A stretch of DNA of 64,000 nucleotides, taken from the NCBI GenBank assembly GCA_039916305.1, contig JBDSLR010000013.1, positions 1 through 64,000 on the forward strand, given 5' to 3'. Below, one piece after another: positions 26,741 through 35,748 of the stretch; the stretch's first letter is position 1, and the number at the start of each line of letters is the position of its first letter. The notes beneath the pieces were generated by a model. That model ran no database searches and had not been told where the DNA came from. It worked only from the letters and a program-made list of their open reading frames with translations. The stretch comes from JACMLD01 sp039916305. GTDB taxonomy: Bacteria > Bacteroidota > Bacteroidia > Chitinophagales > Chitinophagaceae. The position numbers and the translations under genes are program-made.

Positions 26741-27463
26741 CTAACTGATCCAGCGCATATACATACTAATGGGCATCATAGCAAACACCAAGGGAACCAA
26801 AACAGAAAAGCCAACACCCATTGATTGTAACAACGCAATATATCTTTTGTTGTGTACGCCCAGTGTCCGGAAAGCGCTTTGAAAACCATGCATCAGGTGA
26901 TAGGCGAGGGATGCGCAGCCCAGTACATATAATATTACTACCACCAGGGCGTAAGGATTTGTATTGGTCTGGAATACTTTTAGCATTTCTGCATACAGGT
27001 TGTGAATTTCCTTTCCATCCATATACGTAACCGGATCAAGGGGTTGAATGCTGGCGATGCCACCCAGGCGGCTGGGCGTCCAGAAATGATAGATATGCAT
27101 AACAAGAAAAAGAAGTAACAAGGTGCCCAGCAAGCCCATACTGCGGCTGTACCATTTACTACCCCTGTTGCCATAATCTACCGCATATTTAACGCGGCGG
27201 CGGTTGTTATTTTTGGCGGTAAGTACATAGCCTTGTATGATATGAAGAAAAATTAAGCCGAACAGGGCTATTTCAACGATGCGAATAACCACGGTGGAAC
27301 CCATAAAGTGAGCCGCTTTATTAAACATCTCACCCCCGTCATTGGCCCAGATACAGGCATTTAACCCGGCATGCACCACCAAGAAAAGAATAAGCGAAAT
27401 ACCGGTGAGCGCCATTATTAATTTTTTGCCTACCGAAGAAGTAAAAAAATCGGACCATTTCAT
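26741..27463 (-). CDS. sdhC: Succinate dehydrogenase cytochrome b subunit
   Basis: A 240-residue membrane protein with about five hydrophobic helices. The order of segments (VGKKLIMALTGISLILFLVVHAGLN, GLIFLHIIQGYVLTAKN, LLLFLVMHIYHFW, LAYHLMHGFQSAFRTLG) places several histidines in or near membrane helices, as expected for two haem b groups and menaquinone contact. It anchors SdhAB to the inner membrane without a separate SdhD. It is the promoter-proximal gene of the operon, 103 bp before sdhA. Confidence 0.94.
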   Translation of the reverse strand: MKWSDFFTSSVGKKLIMALTGISLILFLVVHAGLNACIWANDGGEMFNKAAHFMGSTVVIRIVEIALFGLIFLHIIQGYVLTAKNNNRRRVKYAVDYGNRGSKWYSRSMGLLGTLLLLFLVMHIYHFWTPSRLGGIASIQPLDPVTYMDGKEIHNLYAEMLKVFQTNTNPYALVVVILYVLGCASLAYHLMHGFQSAFRTLGVHNKRYIALLQSMGVGFSVLVPLVFAMMPISMYMRWIS

Positions 27464-27542
27464 TTGTGCAGTTATTAATTAAAAAACAAACAGGGGCTTT
27501 CTCTTGTAATGAAGATAAGGGGTTTAAGGAAAGCGACTTCTG

Positions 27543-27571
27543 CAAAAATAGTACAGGAACCCATAGTTCAA
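27543..27571 (-). promoter_or_regulatory. Promoter of sdhCAB
   Basis: On the minus strand TATTTTTG (27550-27543) fits TAnnTTTG, and TTG (27571-27569) stands 18 bp upstream, near the known Bacteroidota -33/-7 arrangement. It predicts a leader of about 75 nt before the sdhC ATG. This is the best two-part promoter in the window. Confidence 0.65.
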
Positions 27572-27669
27572 TGCAATTACTGTTTTTTTTTATGACTGTA
27601 AAAGCCTTGTTGCAAACACTGGGTAAATGGCCGTAGTTTCTTATCTTAGCCGCCCTAAACTACAATGGC

Positions 27670-28584
27670 ATGGCAAAAAAAGTGGAGGATTTTGACGCTA
27701 ACCTGGCAGGTGAAGAAGGGCAGAGCGAAGAAGCTAAGACCAGTTGGTTTAAGCGTATAAAAAAAGGGATATTAACCACCACTGCTGAAAAAAAGGAAGC
27801 GCCGGAGGGATTATGGGTTAAATGCCCCGAATGCAATTATATATGTACAGTGGGCGAATTGCGTGAACACCTGTTTACATGCCCCAAATGCAACCATCAT
27901 CACCGGATTGGCAGCGACGAATATTTTGAAATACTGTTTGATAACAATGAGTACGAAGTAATGTTTGAAAACATCCGTTCAAAGGATTTTCTGCATTTTA
28001 CAGATTTGAAGTCGTACGAAAAGCGCCTGGAAGAGACCTGGGCCAAAACAGATATTACAGATTCAATACGGGTGGCAGCAGGTAAACTGAAGGAGAATGA
28101 TTTTGTAATTGCCTGCATGGATTTTGAGTTCATCGGCGGATCGCTGGGAAGCGTAATGGGTGAACGTATTTCAAGGGCGGTTGACTACTGTCTTGAGCAC
28201 CGTGCACCTTTAATGATTATTTGTAAGAGTGGTGGCGCCCGTATGATGGAAAGTGCTTTTTCACTGATGCAGCTGGCCAAGGTTTCCGGTAAACTATCAC
28301 AACTTACGGACGCAAAAATTCCTTATATCTCTTTATTAACTGATCCGTCTTTTGGTGGCATCTCAGCTTCTTTTGGTATGCTGGGCGATTTAAACATTGC
28401 AGAGCCGGGTGCATTGATTGGCTTCGCCGGCCCCCGTGTTATTAAGGAGACCATAAAAAAAGATTTACCGGAAGGTTTTCAACGCAGCGAATTTTTGCTG
28501 GACCATGGCTTCCTGGATTTCATTTTAGACAGGAAAGAAATGAAAGACAAACTTGGCACGCTGCTGGTGCTTTTTAAAAACTAA
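27670..28584 (+). CDS. accD: Acetyl-CoA carboxylase carboxyltransferase subunit beta
   Basis: A 304-residue protein. The N-terminal zinc ribbon has CPEC and CPKC (residues about 49-52 and 71-74). The crotonase-like carboxyltransferase core shows DFEFIGGSLGSVMGERISRAVDY, ICKSGGARMMESAFSLMQLAK and TDPSFGGISASFGMLGD. With AccA it moves the carboxyl group from biotin to acetyl-CoA, giving malonyl-CoA for fatty acid synthesis. An N-terminal acidic stretch of about 40 residues before the zinc ribbon is longer than in E. coli. Its 3' end carries the smpB promoter 13 bp later. Confidence 0.96.
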   Translation: MAKKVEDFDANLAGEEGQSEEAKTSWFKRIKKGILTTTAEKKEAPEGLWVKCPECNYICTVGELREHLFTCPKCNHHHRIGSDEYFEILFDNNEYEVMFENIRSKDFLHFTDLKSYEKRLEETWAKTDITDSIRVAAGKLKENDFVIACMDFEFIGGSLGSVMGERISRAVDYCLEHRAPLMIICKSGGARMMESAFSLMQLAKVSGKLSQLTDAKIPYISLLTDPSFGGISASFGMLGDLNIAEPGALIGFAGPRVIKETIKKDLPEGFQRSEFLLDHGFLDFILDRKEMKDKLGTLLVLFKN

Positions 28585-28596
28585 GAAGCCGCCTCA

Positions 28597-28604
28597 TATC
28601 TTTG
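28597..28604 (+). promoter_or_regulatory. -7 box TATCTTTG for smpB
   Basis: A perfect TAnnTTTG, 82 bp before the smpB ATG and 12 bp after the accD stop. It would let smpB be transcribed separately from accD. Confidence 0.5.
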
Positions 28605-28686
28605 TGCCGCCGGATCATAATGAGTTCATGGCAGGCAGGCTGAGCGCCGCAACGCAGGCGACCTGATCAACTACTCAATCAAAAGA

Positions 28687-29133
28687 ATGGCAGAATTAAG
28701 AAACAGATCAGCATTTCATGAATATTTTATAGAAGATACCTATATAGCAGGAATGGTATTGGTAGGCACAGAGGTAAAATCCCTGCGTGGCGGCAAGGTC
28801 AGTTTTAATGACAGCTATTGTTACTTTGTTGATGGCGAACTTTTTGTAAAAAGTCTTCATATTTCAGAATATGCATTTGGCACTACACAAAGGCATGAAC
28901 CCACGCAGGAGAGAAAACTGCTGCTTACAAAAAGAGAATTAAAGAAACTGGAAGCAAAAACTTCTGAAAAAGGTTATACAATTGTTCCACTGAAGATTTT
29001 TTTTACTGATAAGAACATTGCTAAAATAGAAATTGGTATCGGCAAGGGTAAGAAACACCACGACAAAAGAGAGACCATCAAATCACGGGATACCGACAGG
29101 GAGATTAAACGATACCTTAACAAATACAGCTGA
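28687..29133 (+). CDS. smpB: SsrA-binding protein SmpB
   Basis: A 148-residue protein of normal length. The beta-barrel begins NRSAFHEYFIEDTYIAGMVLVGTEVKSLRGGKVSF, the RNA-binding loop region KSLHISEYAFG follows, and the basic C-terminal tail (GKKHHDKRETIKSRDTDREIKRYL) enters the ribosomal decoding centre. SmpB loads tmRNA onto stalled ribosomes for trans-translation. The ssrA gene itself was not seen in this window. Confidence 0.97.
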   Translation: MAELRNRSAFHEYFIEDTYIAGMVLVGTEVKSLRGGKVSFNDSYCYFVDGELFVKSLHISEYAFGTTQRHEPTQERKLLLTKRELKKLEAKTSEKGYTIVPLKIFFTDKNIAKIEIGIGKGKKHHDKRETIKSRDTDREIKRYLNKYS

Positions 29134-29154
29134 TTAGCTGACTGGTTTATCAAT

Positions 29155-29245
29155 ATAGCAGGTGGCATGCTTTCAAAACTGCACTGCTATCATAACCTAA
29201 GCCGGCAGCAACACAAAAAACTATAGCAGTCAAGTCCTTACTGCT
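29155..29245 (+). promoter_or_regulatory. Alternative-pairing segment: ATAGCAG / ACTGCTAT / ATAGCAGT / ACTGCT
   Basis: ATAGCAG (29155-29161) can pair with CTGCTAT (29184-29190); ACTGCTAT (29183-29190) can instead pair with ATAGCAGT (29223-29230); AGCAGT (29225-29230) can also pair with ACTGCT (29240-29245). These are mutually exclusive stems in the smpB 3' region ahead of the exported 29372 protein. The layout resembles an attenuator but no U-run or leader peptide is present. Confidence 0.35.
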
Positions 29246-29371
29246 GACCACCAGCCATTTTTACCTTGTATAAAAGTTAAAAAAGGCAATAAATACCTAT
29301 AAAACGGGTTTCATATAAAAGAAACCACGGTGTATAAATCAGACATCAGACATTTCTTTTATCTTCATACC

Positions 29372-30463
29372 ATGCGTTTACTACTCATTTTTCTTTTGCT
29401 GGCAAGCTCTTGTTTTATACAGGCACAGACTGTTACCGGCAGCTGGTATGGCCTTGCAGAACCTAATGCAAAAGGTAGTAATACCAACAATTATCTTACA
29501 GAGCTAATCATTAAGCAGAAAGGCAATGCTGTAGAAGGTATATTTGGTTATTACTTCCGCAGTGGTTACCAGAGTTATTATATACACGGCAGGTACAACC
29601 CAAAAACAAGAACACTGACCATTAAAAATATACCCGTTGCTTTTTATAAAAACCGCGATATAGACGGTATTGAGTGCCCCATGGATTTGGAGGCTTCTTT
29701 ATTTGTGTCTAAACTACAAAGTAAATTAACGGGTGCTTTTATCAGCCAGGAAAAATATAAATACACATGCCCCCAGCTTAACTTCAATTATACACTGGAT
29801 ATCAGTGAAAAAAACCAGGATAGCCTCATACGCAGCAATGCGACCAGCATAAAAAAATACTGGAAACCGCGCGATGAGGAACTGGTGATAAATACAAAAG
29901 ATATACCTGCAGCCGGCCATGTGGTTGAAACAATTGCGGCTCCGGCTTTTAAAGATTCTGCAGTGGTTGTAAAAGACAGCGTGGCCATGATTACAGACGC
30001 TGCTGCTGTTAGAACAGTCGTGAAAGACAGCGTGGCGATGACTCCAGATGCCGCTGTTGTTAAAACACCCGGAGCAGATAGAAAAAAGGAGCTGGAGAAA
30101 CTGGTAGTTGATTTTGAAAAGCGGAAAACCATTCTGAAAACAGAAATTGAAATTGAAAGTGATTCTGTAAGAATTAGTTTTTACGATAATGGCCAGATTG
30201 ATGGAGACAGTATTACTGTTTTCATTAATAAAATGCCCGTACTTACTCACCAGCGCCTTGCAGAAAAAGCGCTGAATATGTACATTGCGGTTGACAGTTC
30301 CAACACCAGTACTGAAATAACCATGTTTGCGGAAAACCTAGGTATATATCCCCCTAACACCGCATTAATGGTAATCACAGATGGCGCAAAAAGAACAGAG
30401 GTGTTTCTTTCAAGCAGTCTCAAGCAAAATGCCTCCGTGGTGCTGAAACGTAAAACACGGTAA
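29372..30463 (+). CDS. Exported protein of unknown function with an internal 17-residue repeat
   Basis: A 363-residue protein with a clear signal peptide (MRLLLIFLLLASSCFIQAQ). The ATG at 29372 is chosen over a GTG 14 codons earlier since it begins the signal peptide. The first 150 residues form a beta-rich domain (GSWYGLAEP, ...YRSGYQSYYIHGRYN). A linker carries two 17-residue copies of VVKDSVAM followed by DAA at about 199-232. The C-terminal 110 residues (VRISFYDNGQIDGDSITVFINKMPVL, MFAENLGIYPPNTALMVI) recall a domain I have seen in Bacteroidota exported proteins without known function. It is convergent to a small lipoprotein gene with 4 bp between stops. Confidence 0.7.
   Translation: MRLLLIFLLLASSCFIQAQTVTGSWYGLAEPNAKGSNTNNYLTELIIKQKGNAVEGIFGYYFRSGYQSYYIHGRYNPKTRTLTIKNIPVAFYKNRDIDGIECPMDLEASLFVSKLQSKLTGAFISQEKYKYTCPQLNFNYTLDISEKNQDSLIRSNATSIKKYWKPRDEELVINTKDIPAAGHVVETIAAPAFKDSAVVVKDSVAMITDAAAVRTVVKDSVAMTPDAAVVKTPGADRKKELEKLVVDFEKRKTILKTEIEIESDSVRISFYDNGQIDGDSITVFINKMPVLTHQRLAEKALNMYIAVDSSNTSTEITMFAENLGIYPPNTALMVITDGAKRTEVFLSSSLKQNASVVLKRKTR
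29966..30067 (+). repeat. 51-nt in-frame tandem duplication
   Basis: Units 29966-30016 and 30017-30067 align over 17 codons with several, mostly synonymous, differences. Both encode VVKDSVAM near the start. It lies in the linker of the exported protein. Confidence 0.8.
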
Positions 30464-30467
30464 GGAC

Positions 30468-30881
30468 TTATTCCACCCGCTCATAAGTAACAGTGGGAAT
30501 ATCGCAACAGGATGCAGAAGGAAGGAAAATGAGCTTGTTTTTATCAAACCGGACAGAATCATTATCAACAAGCGATTGTCCATTGTACATCCAGTTTAGT
30601 TGAAGCAGCCAGTCCCCGGCAACTATCGATTTTTTTATAGTATAAGCTCCTGACCGCGGAATACCATTCGCATTAGAAGGATAAATGAACCTGTATTGGC
30701 CGTTGTTGTCAAACTCAATGGTTAATCCTGTGCCAGCCTGATAATTAATAGTCCCTGCAAACCCGCCTGTTGATTGCCTCAGTTCCCATTGGCCGGTAAG
30801 CATTTTACTGTTTTCGCAGTTGCTTTTATTGCACGATGCCGTAGAAAGAGCGGCAGCAAATAATACCAGAAGAGGTTTCAT
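30468..30881 (-). CDS. Small lipocalin-like lipoprotein
   Basis: A 137-residue protein with a signal peptide and a lipobox STASC, so it is probably lipid-anchored. After the linker, LTGQWELRQSTGG and IEFDNNGQYRFIY resemble the short lipocalin-like domains that are frequent in Bacteroidota. The rest (LINGAYTIKKS-like turn, then LQLNWMYNGQSLVDNDSVRFDKNKLIFL) looks beta-rich. Two cysteines near the C-terminus (SCC) may form a disulfide. Ligand and role are unknown. Confidence 0.65.
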   Translation of the reverse strand: MKPLLVLFAAALSTASCNKSNCENSKMLTGQWELRQSTGGFAGTINYQAGTGLTIEFDNNGQYRFIYPSNANGIPRSGAYTIKKSIVAGDWLLQLNWMYNGQSLVDNDSVRFDKNKLIFLPSASCCDIPTVTYERVE

Positions 30882-30906
30882 AGTATATCATTTTTTTCAT
30901 TGACAG

Positions 30907-30938
30907 CACAAAAAAGCCTTTCGTTGCAGAAAGGCTTT
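30907..30938 (-). terminator. Rho-independent terminator of the parE-parC cluster
   Basis: AAAGCCTTTC (30913-30922) pairs with GAAAGGCTTT (30929-30938), and the minus strand continues TTTTTTG. It is 22 bp after the parC stop. Confidence 0.9.
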
Positions 30939-30960
30939 CGGTATTCATTTTTTGTGATGT

Positions 30961-33477
30961 TTAAAACAGTTCAGGCTGCCCTTTATCACCGGCTTTTCTT
31001 TCCCATTCCATTTTCACCGTTTTACTGAAATCTGTGAGCTTGGCGCCAACGGCTTTCCAGCCCATGATTTCCACCATTTTTACCACTTTAAATTTTGCTT
31101 TGCGTACCTGGTCACCACGGCCGCTTTGAACAGCCAGCAAAGGTTCTTCATCCGTAGACACTGCCTCCAGGTAATTGCCGTCACCTTCTTTTATAAAGCT
31201 GAATTTATTGTGAAGGGTAGTAGTTTCAATCTTAAAACGCTTAATATTAAACTGCACTTTTTCCTTATCCAGGTATACGGCTGTTACAATCTTTTCCGGG
31301 TTGAACTTCTGGATTTCAAGTACTTTTTCGGGGTCTATCCTTTGCGTGAGTTCCTGGTCAGTAATTTCGTAGCTGCCATCTTTGTAGAAAATAACAATGC
31401 GGTCTTCAGCTTCAAAGCTACCCAGGTAGAGGCCTTTTACTTCAGCGGTTAAACGGCCAAACTTATCATCAAACCAAAGCTTTTTAGCGCTTAATGTAGA
31501 TTTGCCGGCTTCTTTAAACTTCACTGATTTTACCGGGTATTTGGTAACCTGGTTGCCCATACTACCACGGGCCTTTATTTCCATCTCCTCAAAATAAAAA
31601 TCCAGTTCTTTTATGCGCGCACTGCTGCCGGGTGTAAGCAAAATCTTTACAGCTTCTGCTTCGCCATTTGCATTTACAGACAGGTAATGAACCTTGCTTT
31701 TTTCATGGCCTTTTGTAAGATCATAATCTTTATCCCTGGTTATACCGGTTACGTTAAACCGTTTTGCATAACTGGTGCCGGTGGCGCCGTCCAGGTAAAT
31801 CATATTGTATGTGGTACGCTCATCGTTTTTCATAAAAATGGCGGCGTGCAGAATGTCTTTACCGATATAGGTTTTATCAGCCACCTTTACCACTTTCATG
31901 ATGCCACGCTTGGTAAATACAATAATATCATCCAGGTTAGAACAGTCCAGCACAAACTCATCTTTTTTAAGGCTGGTACCAATAAAGCCATCCTCACGGT
32001 TCATGTATAGTTTGGCATTGGCAATAGCTACCTGCTTGGCTTGTATTGTGTCAAACTGCTTAATTTCGGTTTTACGCTGACGCGTTTTACCGTATTTCTG
32101 TAAAAGGCCTTCGTAATACGCCACCGCATAATCAACCAGGTTGGCCAGATCATGTTTTACTTTTTTAATGTCTCCTTCCAGGCCTTTTATTTGTTCATTC
32201 AGATCATCTATATCCAGTTTGTAAATCCGGCGTACAGGCTTTTCCGTCAGCTTCACTACATCTTCGCGGGTGATATCCCTGCGCAACTGTTTACGGAAAG
32301 GTGTAAATGCAGCTGCAATGGCTTCCAGCACCTTGTCCCAGGTAGCGTGTTTCTTTTCTAGTTCTTTGTAGATTTTTTCTTCAAAAAATATTTTCTCCAG
32401 CGATGTATAATGCCATTTCTCCTGCAGTTCTGCCAGTCGGATTTCAAGTTCCTTTTTTAACAGGTCTTTGGTATTTTCTGTAGAAACTTTAAGCAATTCA
32501 TGTACGCCTAAAAACTTCGGCTTGTTATCTATGATTACACAGGCGTTGGGGGATATGCTTACCTCGCAATCTGTAAATGCATAGAGCGCATCAATGGTTA
32601 TGTCGGGCGAAATGCCGGGCGCCAAATCTACCTGTATCTCCACATCTGCTGCCGTGTTATCTGTTACTTTTTTAATTTTTATTTTTCCCTGGTCATTGGC
32701 TTTCACGATGCTATCCATTAAAGTAGCGGTGGTTACGCCATAAGGCACATCTTTGATCAGCAGGGTTTTTTTATCGAATTCTTCAATGCGGGCACGTACG
32801 CGTACTTTGCCGCCGCGCTTCCCTTCATTGTAATTGTCTGTATCAATCATGCCGGCGGTTAGAAAATCTGGAAACAGTTCAAATTTTCTGCCGCGCAAGT
32901 ATTTAATGGCGGCTTCACACAGTTCGCAGAAATTATGTGGTAATATTTTAGTGGAGAGTCCTACGGCAATGCCTTCTGCACCCTGCGCCAGTAGTAAGGG
33001 AAACTTCATGGGCAGCGTAACAGGTTCATTTTTTCTGCCATCGTAACTGAGCTGCCAGTCGGTTGTTTTTGCGTTGAAAGCTACTTCCAGTGCAAATTTG
33101 GAAAGCCTTGCTTCAATATAACGGGATGCGGCTGCATCATCGCCGGTGCGTACATCGCCCCAGTTACCCTGTGTATCAATCAATAAGTCTTTCTGCCCCA
33201 GGTTTACCAGTGCATCGCCAATACTGGCATCGCCATGGGGATGATATTGCATGGCCTGGCCAATGATATTGGCTACTTTATTATAACGGCCATCGTCCAT
33301 TTCTTTCATCGCATGCAGGATGCGGCGCTGAACCGGCTTTAAGCCGTCTTCTATGGCGGGCACCGCACGTTCAAGAATTACATAGGATGCATAATCCAGG
33401 AACCAATTTTTGTACTGGCCCTGTAACCCGGTATCATTGTTTAAAAAATCTGTTGATTTGTTTTTAGCTGCACTCAT
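30961..33477 (-). CDS. parC: DNA topoisomerase IV subunit A (ParC-type)
   Basis: An 838-residue type IIA topoisomerase A subunit. LERAVPAIEDGLKPVQRRIL is at 35-54, HPHGDASIGDAL at 79-90 and the catalytic tyrosine is Y120 in AASRYIEA. The C-terminal region (about 520 on) is a beta-pinwheel-like part with a basic tail, lacking the gyrase box (QRRGGKG), which supports ParC over GyrA. It cuts and reseals DNA to decatenate chromosomes. It is last in a cluster of parE, a small frame, DUF1835 and serine hydrolase genes. Confidence 0.93.
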   Translation of the reverse strand: MSAAKNKSTDFLNNDTGLQGQYKNWFLDYASYVILERAVPAIEDGLKPVQRRILHAMKEMDDGRYNKVANIIGQAMQYHPHGDASIGDALVNLGQKDLLIDTQGNWGDVRTGDDAAASRYIEARLSKFALEVAFNAKTTDWQLSYDGRKNEPVTLPMKFPLLLAQGAEGIAVGLSTKILPHNFCELCEAAIKYLRGRKFELFPDFLTAGMIDTDNYNEGKRGGKVRVRARIEEFDKKTLLIKDVPYGVTTATLMDSIVKANDQGKIKIKKVTDNTAADVEIQVDLAPGISPDITIDALYAFTDCEVSISPNACVIIDNKPKFLGVHELLKVSTENTKDLLKKELEIRLAELQEKWHYTSLEKIFFEEKIYKELEKKHATWDKVLEAIAAAFTPFRKQLRRDITREDVVKLTEKPVRRIYKLDIDDLNEQIKGLEGDIKKVKHDLANLVDYAVAYYEGLLQKYGKTRQRKTEIKQFDTIQAKQVAIANAKLYMNREDGFIGTSLKKDEFVLDCSNLDDIIVFTKRGIMKVVKVADKTYIGKDILHAAIFMKNDERTTYNMIYLDGATGTSYAKRFNVTGITRDKDYDLTKGHEKSKVHYLSVNANGEAEAVKILLTPGSSARIKELDFYFEEMEIKARGSMGNQVTKYPVKSVKFKEAGKSTLSAKKLWFDDKFGRLTAEVKGLYLGSFEAEDRIVIFYKDGSYEITDQELTQRIDPEKVLEIQKFNPEKIVTAVYLDKEKVQFNIKRFKIETTTLHNKFSFIKEGDGNYLEAVSTDEEPLLAVQSGRGDQVRKAKFKVVKMVEIMGWKAVGAKLTDFSKTVKMEWERKAGDKGQPELF

Positions 33478-33488
33478 TGGGGTAAAAA

Positions 33489-34829
33489 CTATTTTATTTT
33501 TTTTGCCGGCATATTGCGGCCATTCTGGTGTAAAATTAATTTATCTGTTTTACCGGTTGCATCTTTGGTAAACTCAATCTTTGCATCCACCACTTTAGAA
33601 AAAAAGAGGTTTTCTGTTTCAGCATATACCTCAGACTTGCCCTGGCCCGTGGCCTGTACCATTAATTTGCCTGCTTCAAGTGTAACCGACAGTATAAAAT
33701 TGGGCGCAAGTTCATAATCGCCTGCGTATTGTTGCAAGACAACGCTGTCTATCGTAACAGCTATTTTTTCCTTCGGAATATCATAGGGCTGGTTATGCAG
33801 GATGGCATTTATTCCGTCTGTTATTTTTTCCAGGCCGCCGTCGCCTTTATTATCAAAAATGATAATGCAGATATCCTCTTCCGGATCGCGAAGAATATGT
33901 GTGCTGAAACCAAAAATGCCGCCGCCGTGTTTATAAACAGGTTTGCCAAAGGCAGAATCAATTCCCCAACCAAATCCATACTTACTTTTACGTGCTGTGT
34001 AAGCATCTTTCAGCGAAGCCCTGCTTATAATTTTTTCTGTATACAGCGCCCGGTCCCACTTGTATAAATCCCCCACCGTTGTATAGATGGCGCCAGCTGC
34101 AAAAGATGCCGAAGAATCTACCACAGTGGCGGGCGTATTGCTGGTCTTGTTCAGCGCAAAATACCCGGTTGCTTTGTCAGGCGAGGACAAGGCTACAAAA
34201 TTAAATCCGCTGTGGTTCATCTGCAGCGGCCCGAATATCATTTCATGTACAACTTTTTCATAGGGCTTCCCGGTTATTTTTTCAATGATATAACCCAGCA
34301 GCATATAGCCAGAATTGCTGTAATTAAACTTACTGCCAGGAGTAAATTCCAATGGTTTATTTTTGAACAAAGAAAATATTTTCTCCTGCGATGCGGGCTT
34401 AACCGCCTCCGTTTTCATGAAATCACCATTGTTAGTATAATTATAAATGCCGGAAGTATGAGAAAGGAGGTGTTCAATGGTAACACTGTCTGCAAACGGA
34501 AGTGTCGGAAAGTATTTGCTTAGCCTATCCCTGATGGATAATTTTTTCTCCTGCTGTAAGCGCAGAACAACGGCCGCGGTAAATTGTTTGGTAATGGATC
34601 CTATCTGGAAAATAGTATTCCCGTCATTTATTTCTTTGCGGGCTGCATTCTTGTATCCATAGCCTTTTTGCAAAAGAATTGTTCCTTTTTGAGCCACCAG
34701 CACCGTACCATTAAACTTTTCGTTTTGTGCGTACGAAGTAACCAGTTCATCCAGTTTAGCCACTGCTTCCTGTGCAGAAAGGGACAGGGTAGCCACTAAG
34801 GTAAATAAGCCAATAAGAATTTTTTTCAT
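33489..34829 (-). CDS. Serine hydrolase, beta-lactamase class C/PBP4-like family
   Basis: A 446-residue exported protein (signal peptide MKKILIGLFTLVATLSLSAQ). The serine beta-lactamase fold motifs are SITK at 78-81, YSN at 170-172 and HGG near 310. About 110 residues after the hydrolase domain form a separate beta-rich C-terminal domain (YDIPKEKIAVTIDSVVLQQYAGDYELAPNFILSV), common in class C-like esterases and peptidases of this type. It could be a D-amino acid peptidase or esterase rather than a true beta-lactamase. It lies 11 bp upstream of parC and 16 bp after the DUF1835 gene, so they are probably co-transcribed. Confidence 0.86.
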   Translation of the reverse strand: MKKILIGLFTLVATLSLSAQEAVAKLDELVTSYAQNEKFNGTVLVAQKGTILLQKGYGYKNAARKEINDGNTIFQIGSITKQFTAAVVLRLQQEKKLSIRDRLSKYFPTLPFADSVTIEHLLSHTSGIYNYTNNGDFMKTEAVKPASQEKIFSLFKNKPLEFTPGSKFNYSNSGYMLLGYIIEKITGKPYEKVVHEMIFGPLQMNHSGFNFVALSSPDKATGYFALNKTSNTPATVVDSSASFAAGAIYTTVGDLYKWDRALYTEKIISRASLKDAYTARKSKYGFGWGIDSAFGKPVYKHGGGIFGFSTHILRDPEEDICIIIFDNKGDGGLEKITDGINAILHNQPYDIPKEKIAVTIDSVVLQQYAGDYELAPNFILSVTLEAGKLMVQATGQGKSEVYAETENLFFSKVVDAKIEFTKDATGKTDKLILHQNGRNMPAKKIK

Positions 34830-34845
34830 GCTGCCGGTTTATATT

Positions 34846-35676
34846 TTACTCCGTTGGTTGAAGGGAGACGGATTTCGCCTTCACTTCAAAATCTTTCATT
34901 TTTTTCAGTTCGCCCTGTACATCCAGCAAGCCACCGGTAATCATCCCTTTCAGGCGCCATAGCAGGTAGGCATCCCCAGTTGTGTTCCTGGATTTCGATA
35001 AAAACTGGTGAATAAGTTTACTCGCTTTCTGCCAGTCTGTGGTAATAAATCTTTTTAGTTCCTCATCATAAAAATCATGATCTTTCTGTGCCAGCTTTTT
35101 GCCGCCCTCCAGCAGGCGTACGCCTTTGTCTTCATTGCATAATTTGGTCCATTCGTCCGGGTCCACTTCAAATTCGCTCAGTGTAACGGGCCGGGCCAGT
35201 CGCTTTGCTTTTATAAATTCTTTTGGCGGAATAATATGCAGCCATTCCGGGTAGAAAATATTTCCTTTCTCATTAATAAAAGGCAGGTTGTTTAGGTACA
35301 AAATAAATATGCGCCCCTGGAAATCTTTTAACTGGCTCATCAGCCAGTAATAACCACTTACATCGTGTTTATTTTGCGCAGCCCATATCCAGATAATTTC
35401 TTCCGGATTGTTTGTAAGCTGGTTGGTTAGATCTTCTACCAGCTTATTATCATTCACTTCACCTGTTTCTGTTTTTCCGTCATAGTCCCCACCCGCCAGT
35501 ACTTCCTTCCACCACAACCTTCTTGCTTCCATGCCTTCGGCAGTATAAATACCTGTGAGTGGCCCCACTGCATAGTCATCTTTTACCTGCAGCACATTGC
35601 CGTGTAAACTTTCATCCATTTCTATGGCCTGTTTTAAAACCGCCACATCTGCTTCATTAAAAACTATATGTATCAT
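34846..35676 (-). CDS. DUF1835 domain-containing protein
   Basis: A 276-residue cytosolic protein. The N-terminal HIVFNEADVAVLKQAI...VLQVKDDYAVGPL segment and the IWIWAAQNKHDVSGYYWLMSQL part match the DUF1835 domain, and the C-terminal (LARPVTLSEFEVDPDEWTKLCNEDKGVRLLEGGKKL) the DUF3658 that often follows it. No catalytic residues are evident. Function is unknown. Its position inside the parE-parC cluster is unusual. Confidence 0.85.
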   Translation of the reverse strand: MIHIVFNEADVAVLKQAIEMDESLHGNVLQVKDDYAVGPLTGIYTAEGMEARRLWWKEVLAGGDYDGKTETGEVNDNKLVEDLTNQLTNNPEEIIWIWAAQNKHDVSGYYWLMSQLKDFQGRIFILYLNNLPFINEKGNIFYPEWLHIIPPKEFIKAKRLARPVTLSEFEVDPDEWTKLCNEDKGVRLLEGGKKLAQKDHDFYDEELKRFITTDWQKASKLIHQFLSKSRNTTGDAYLLWRLKGMITGGLLDVQGELKKMKDFEVKAKSVSLQPTE

Positions 35677-35682
35677 TAGGAA

Positions 35683-35710
35683 CTAAAAATTAAAAATTAA
35701 AAATAAATAA
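35683..35710. repeat. Heptad array, unit TTAAAAA
   Basis: Four consecutive heptamers CTAAAAA, TTAAAAA, TTAAAAA, TAAATAA lie immediately upstream of the DUF1835 start, in the leader of that gene. Confidence 0.6.
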
Positions 35711-35748
35711 TCAGGGGGTCAATGATTTTAAGATTGCGGTAAGATCTT

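Noticed and set aside
33489..34829. Reading the serine hydrolase as a beta-lactamase resistance gene regulated by the BlaI-type repressor
   Set aside because: The genes are over 30 kb apart, the hydrolase has an extra C-terminal domain and sits in a topoisomerase cluster, so resistance cannot be inferred.
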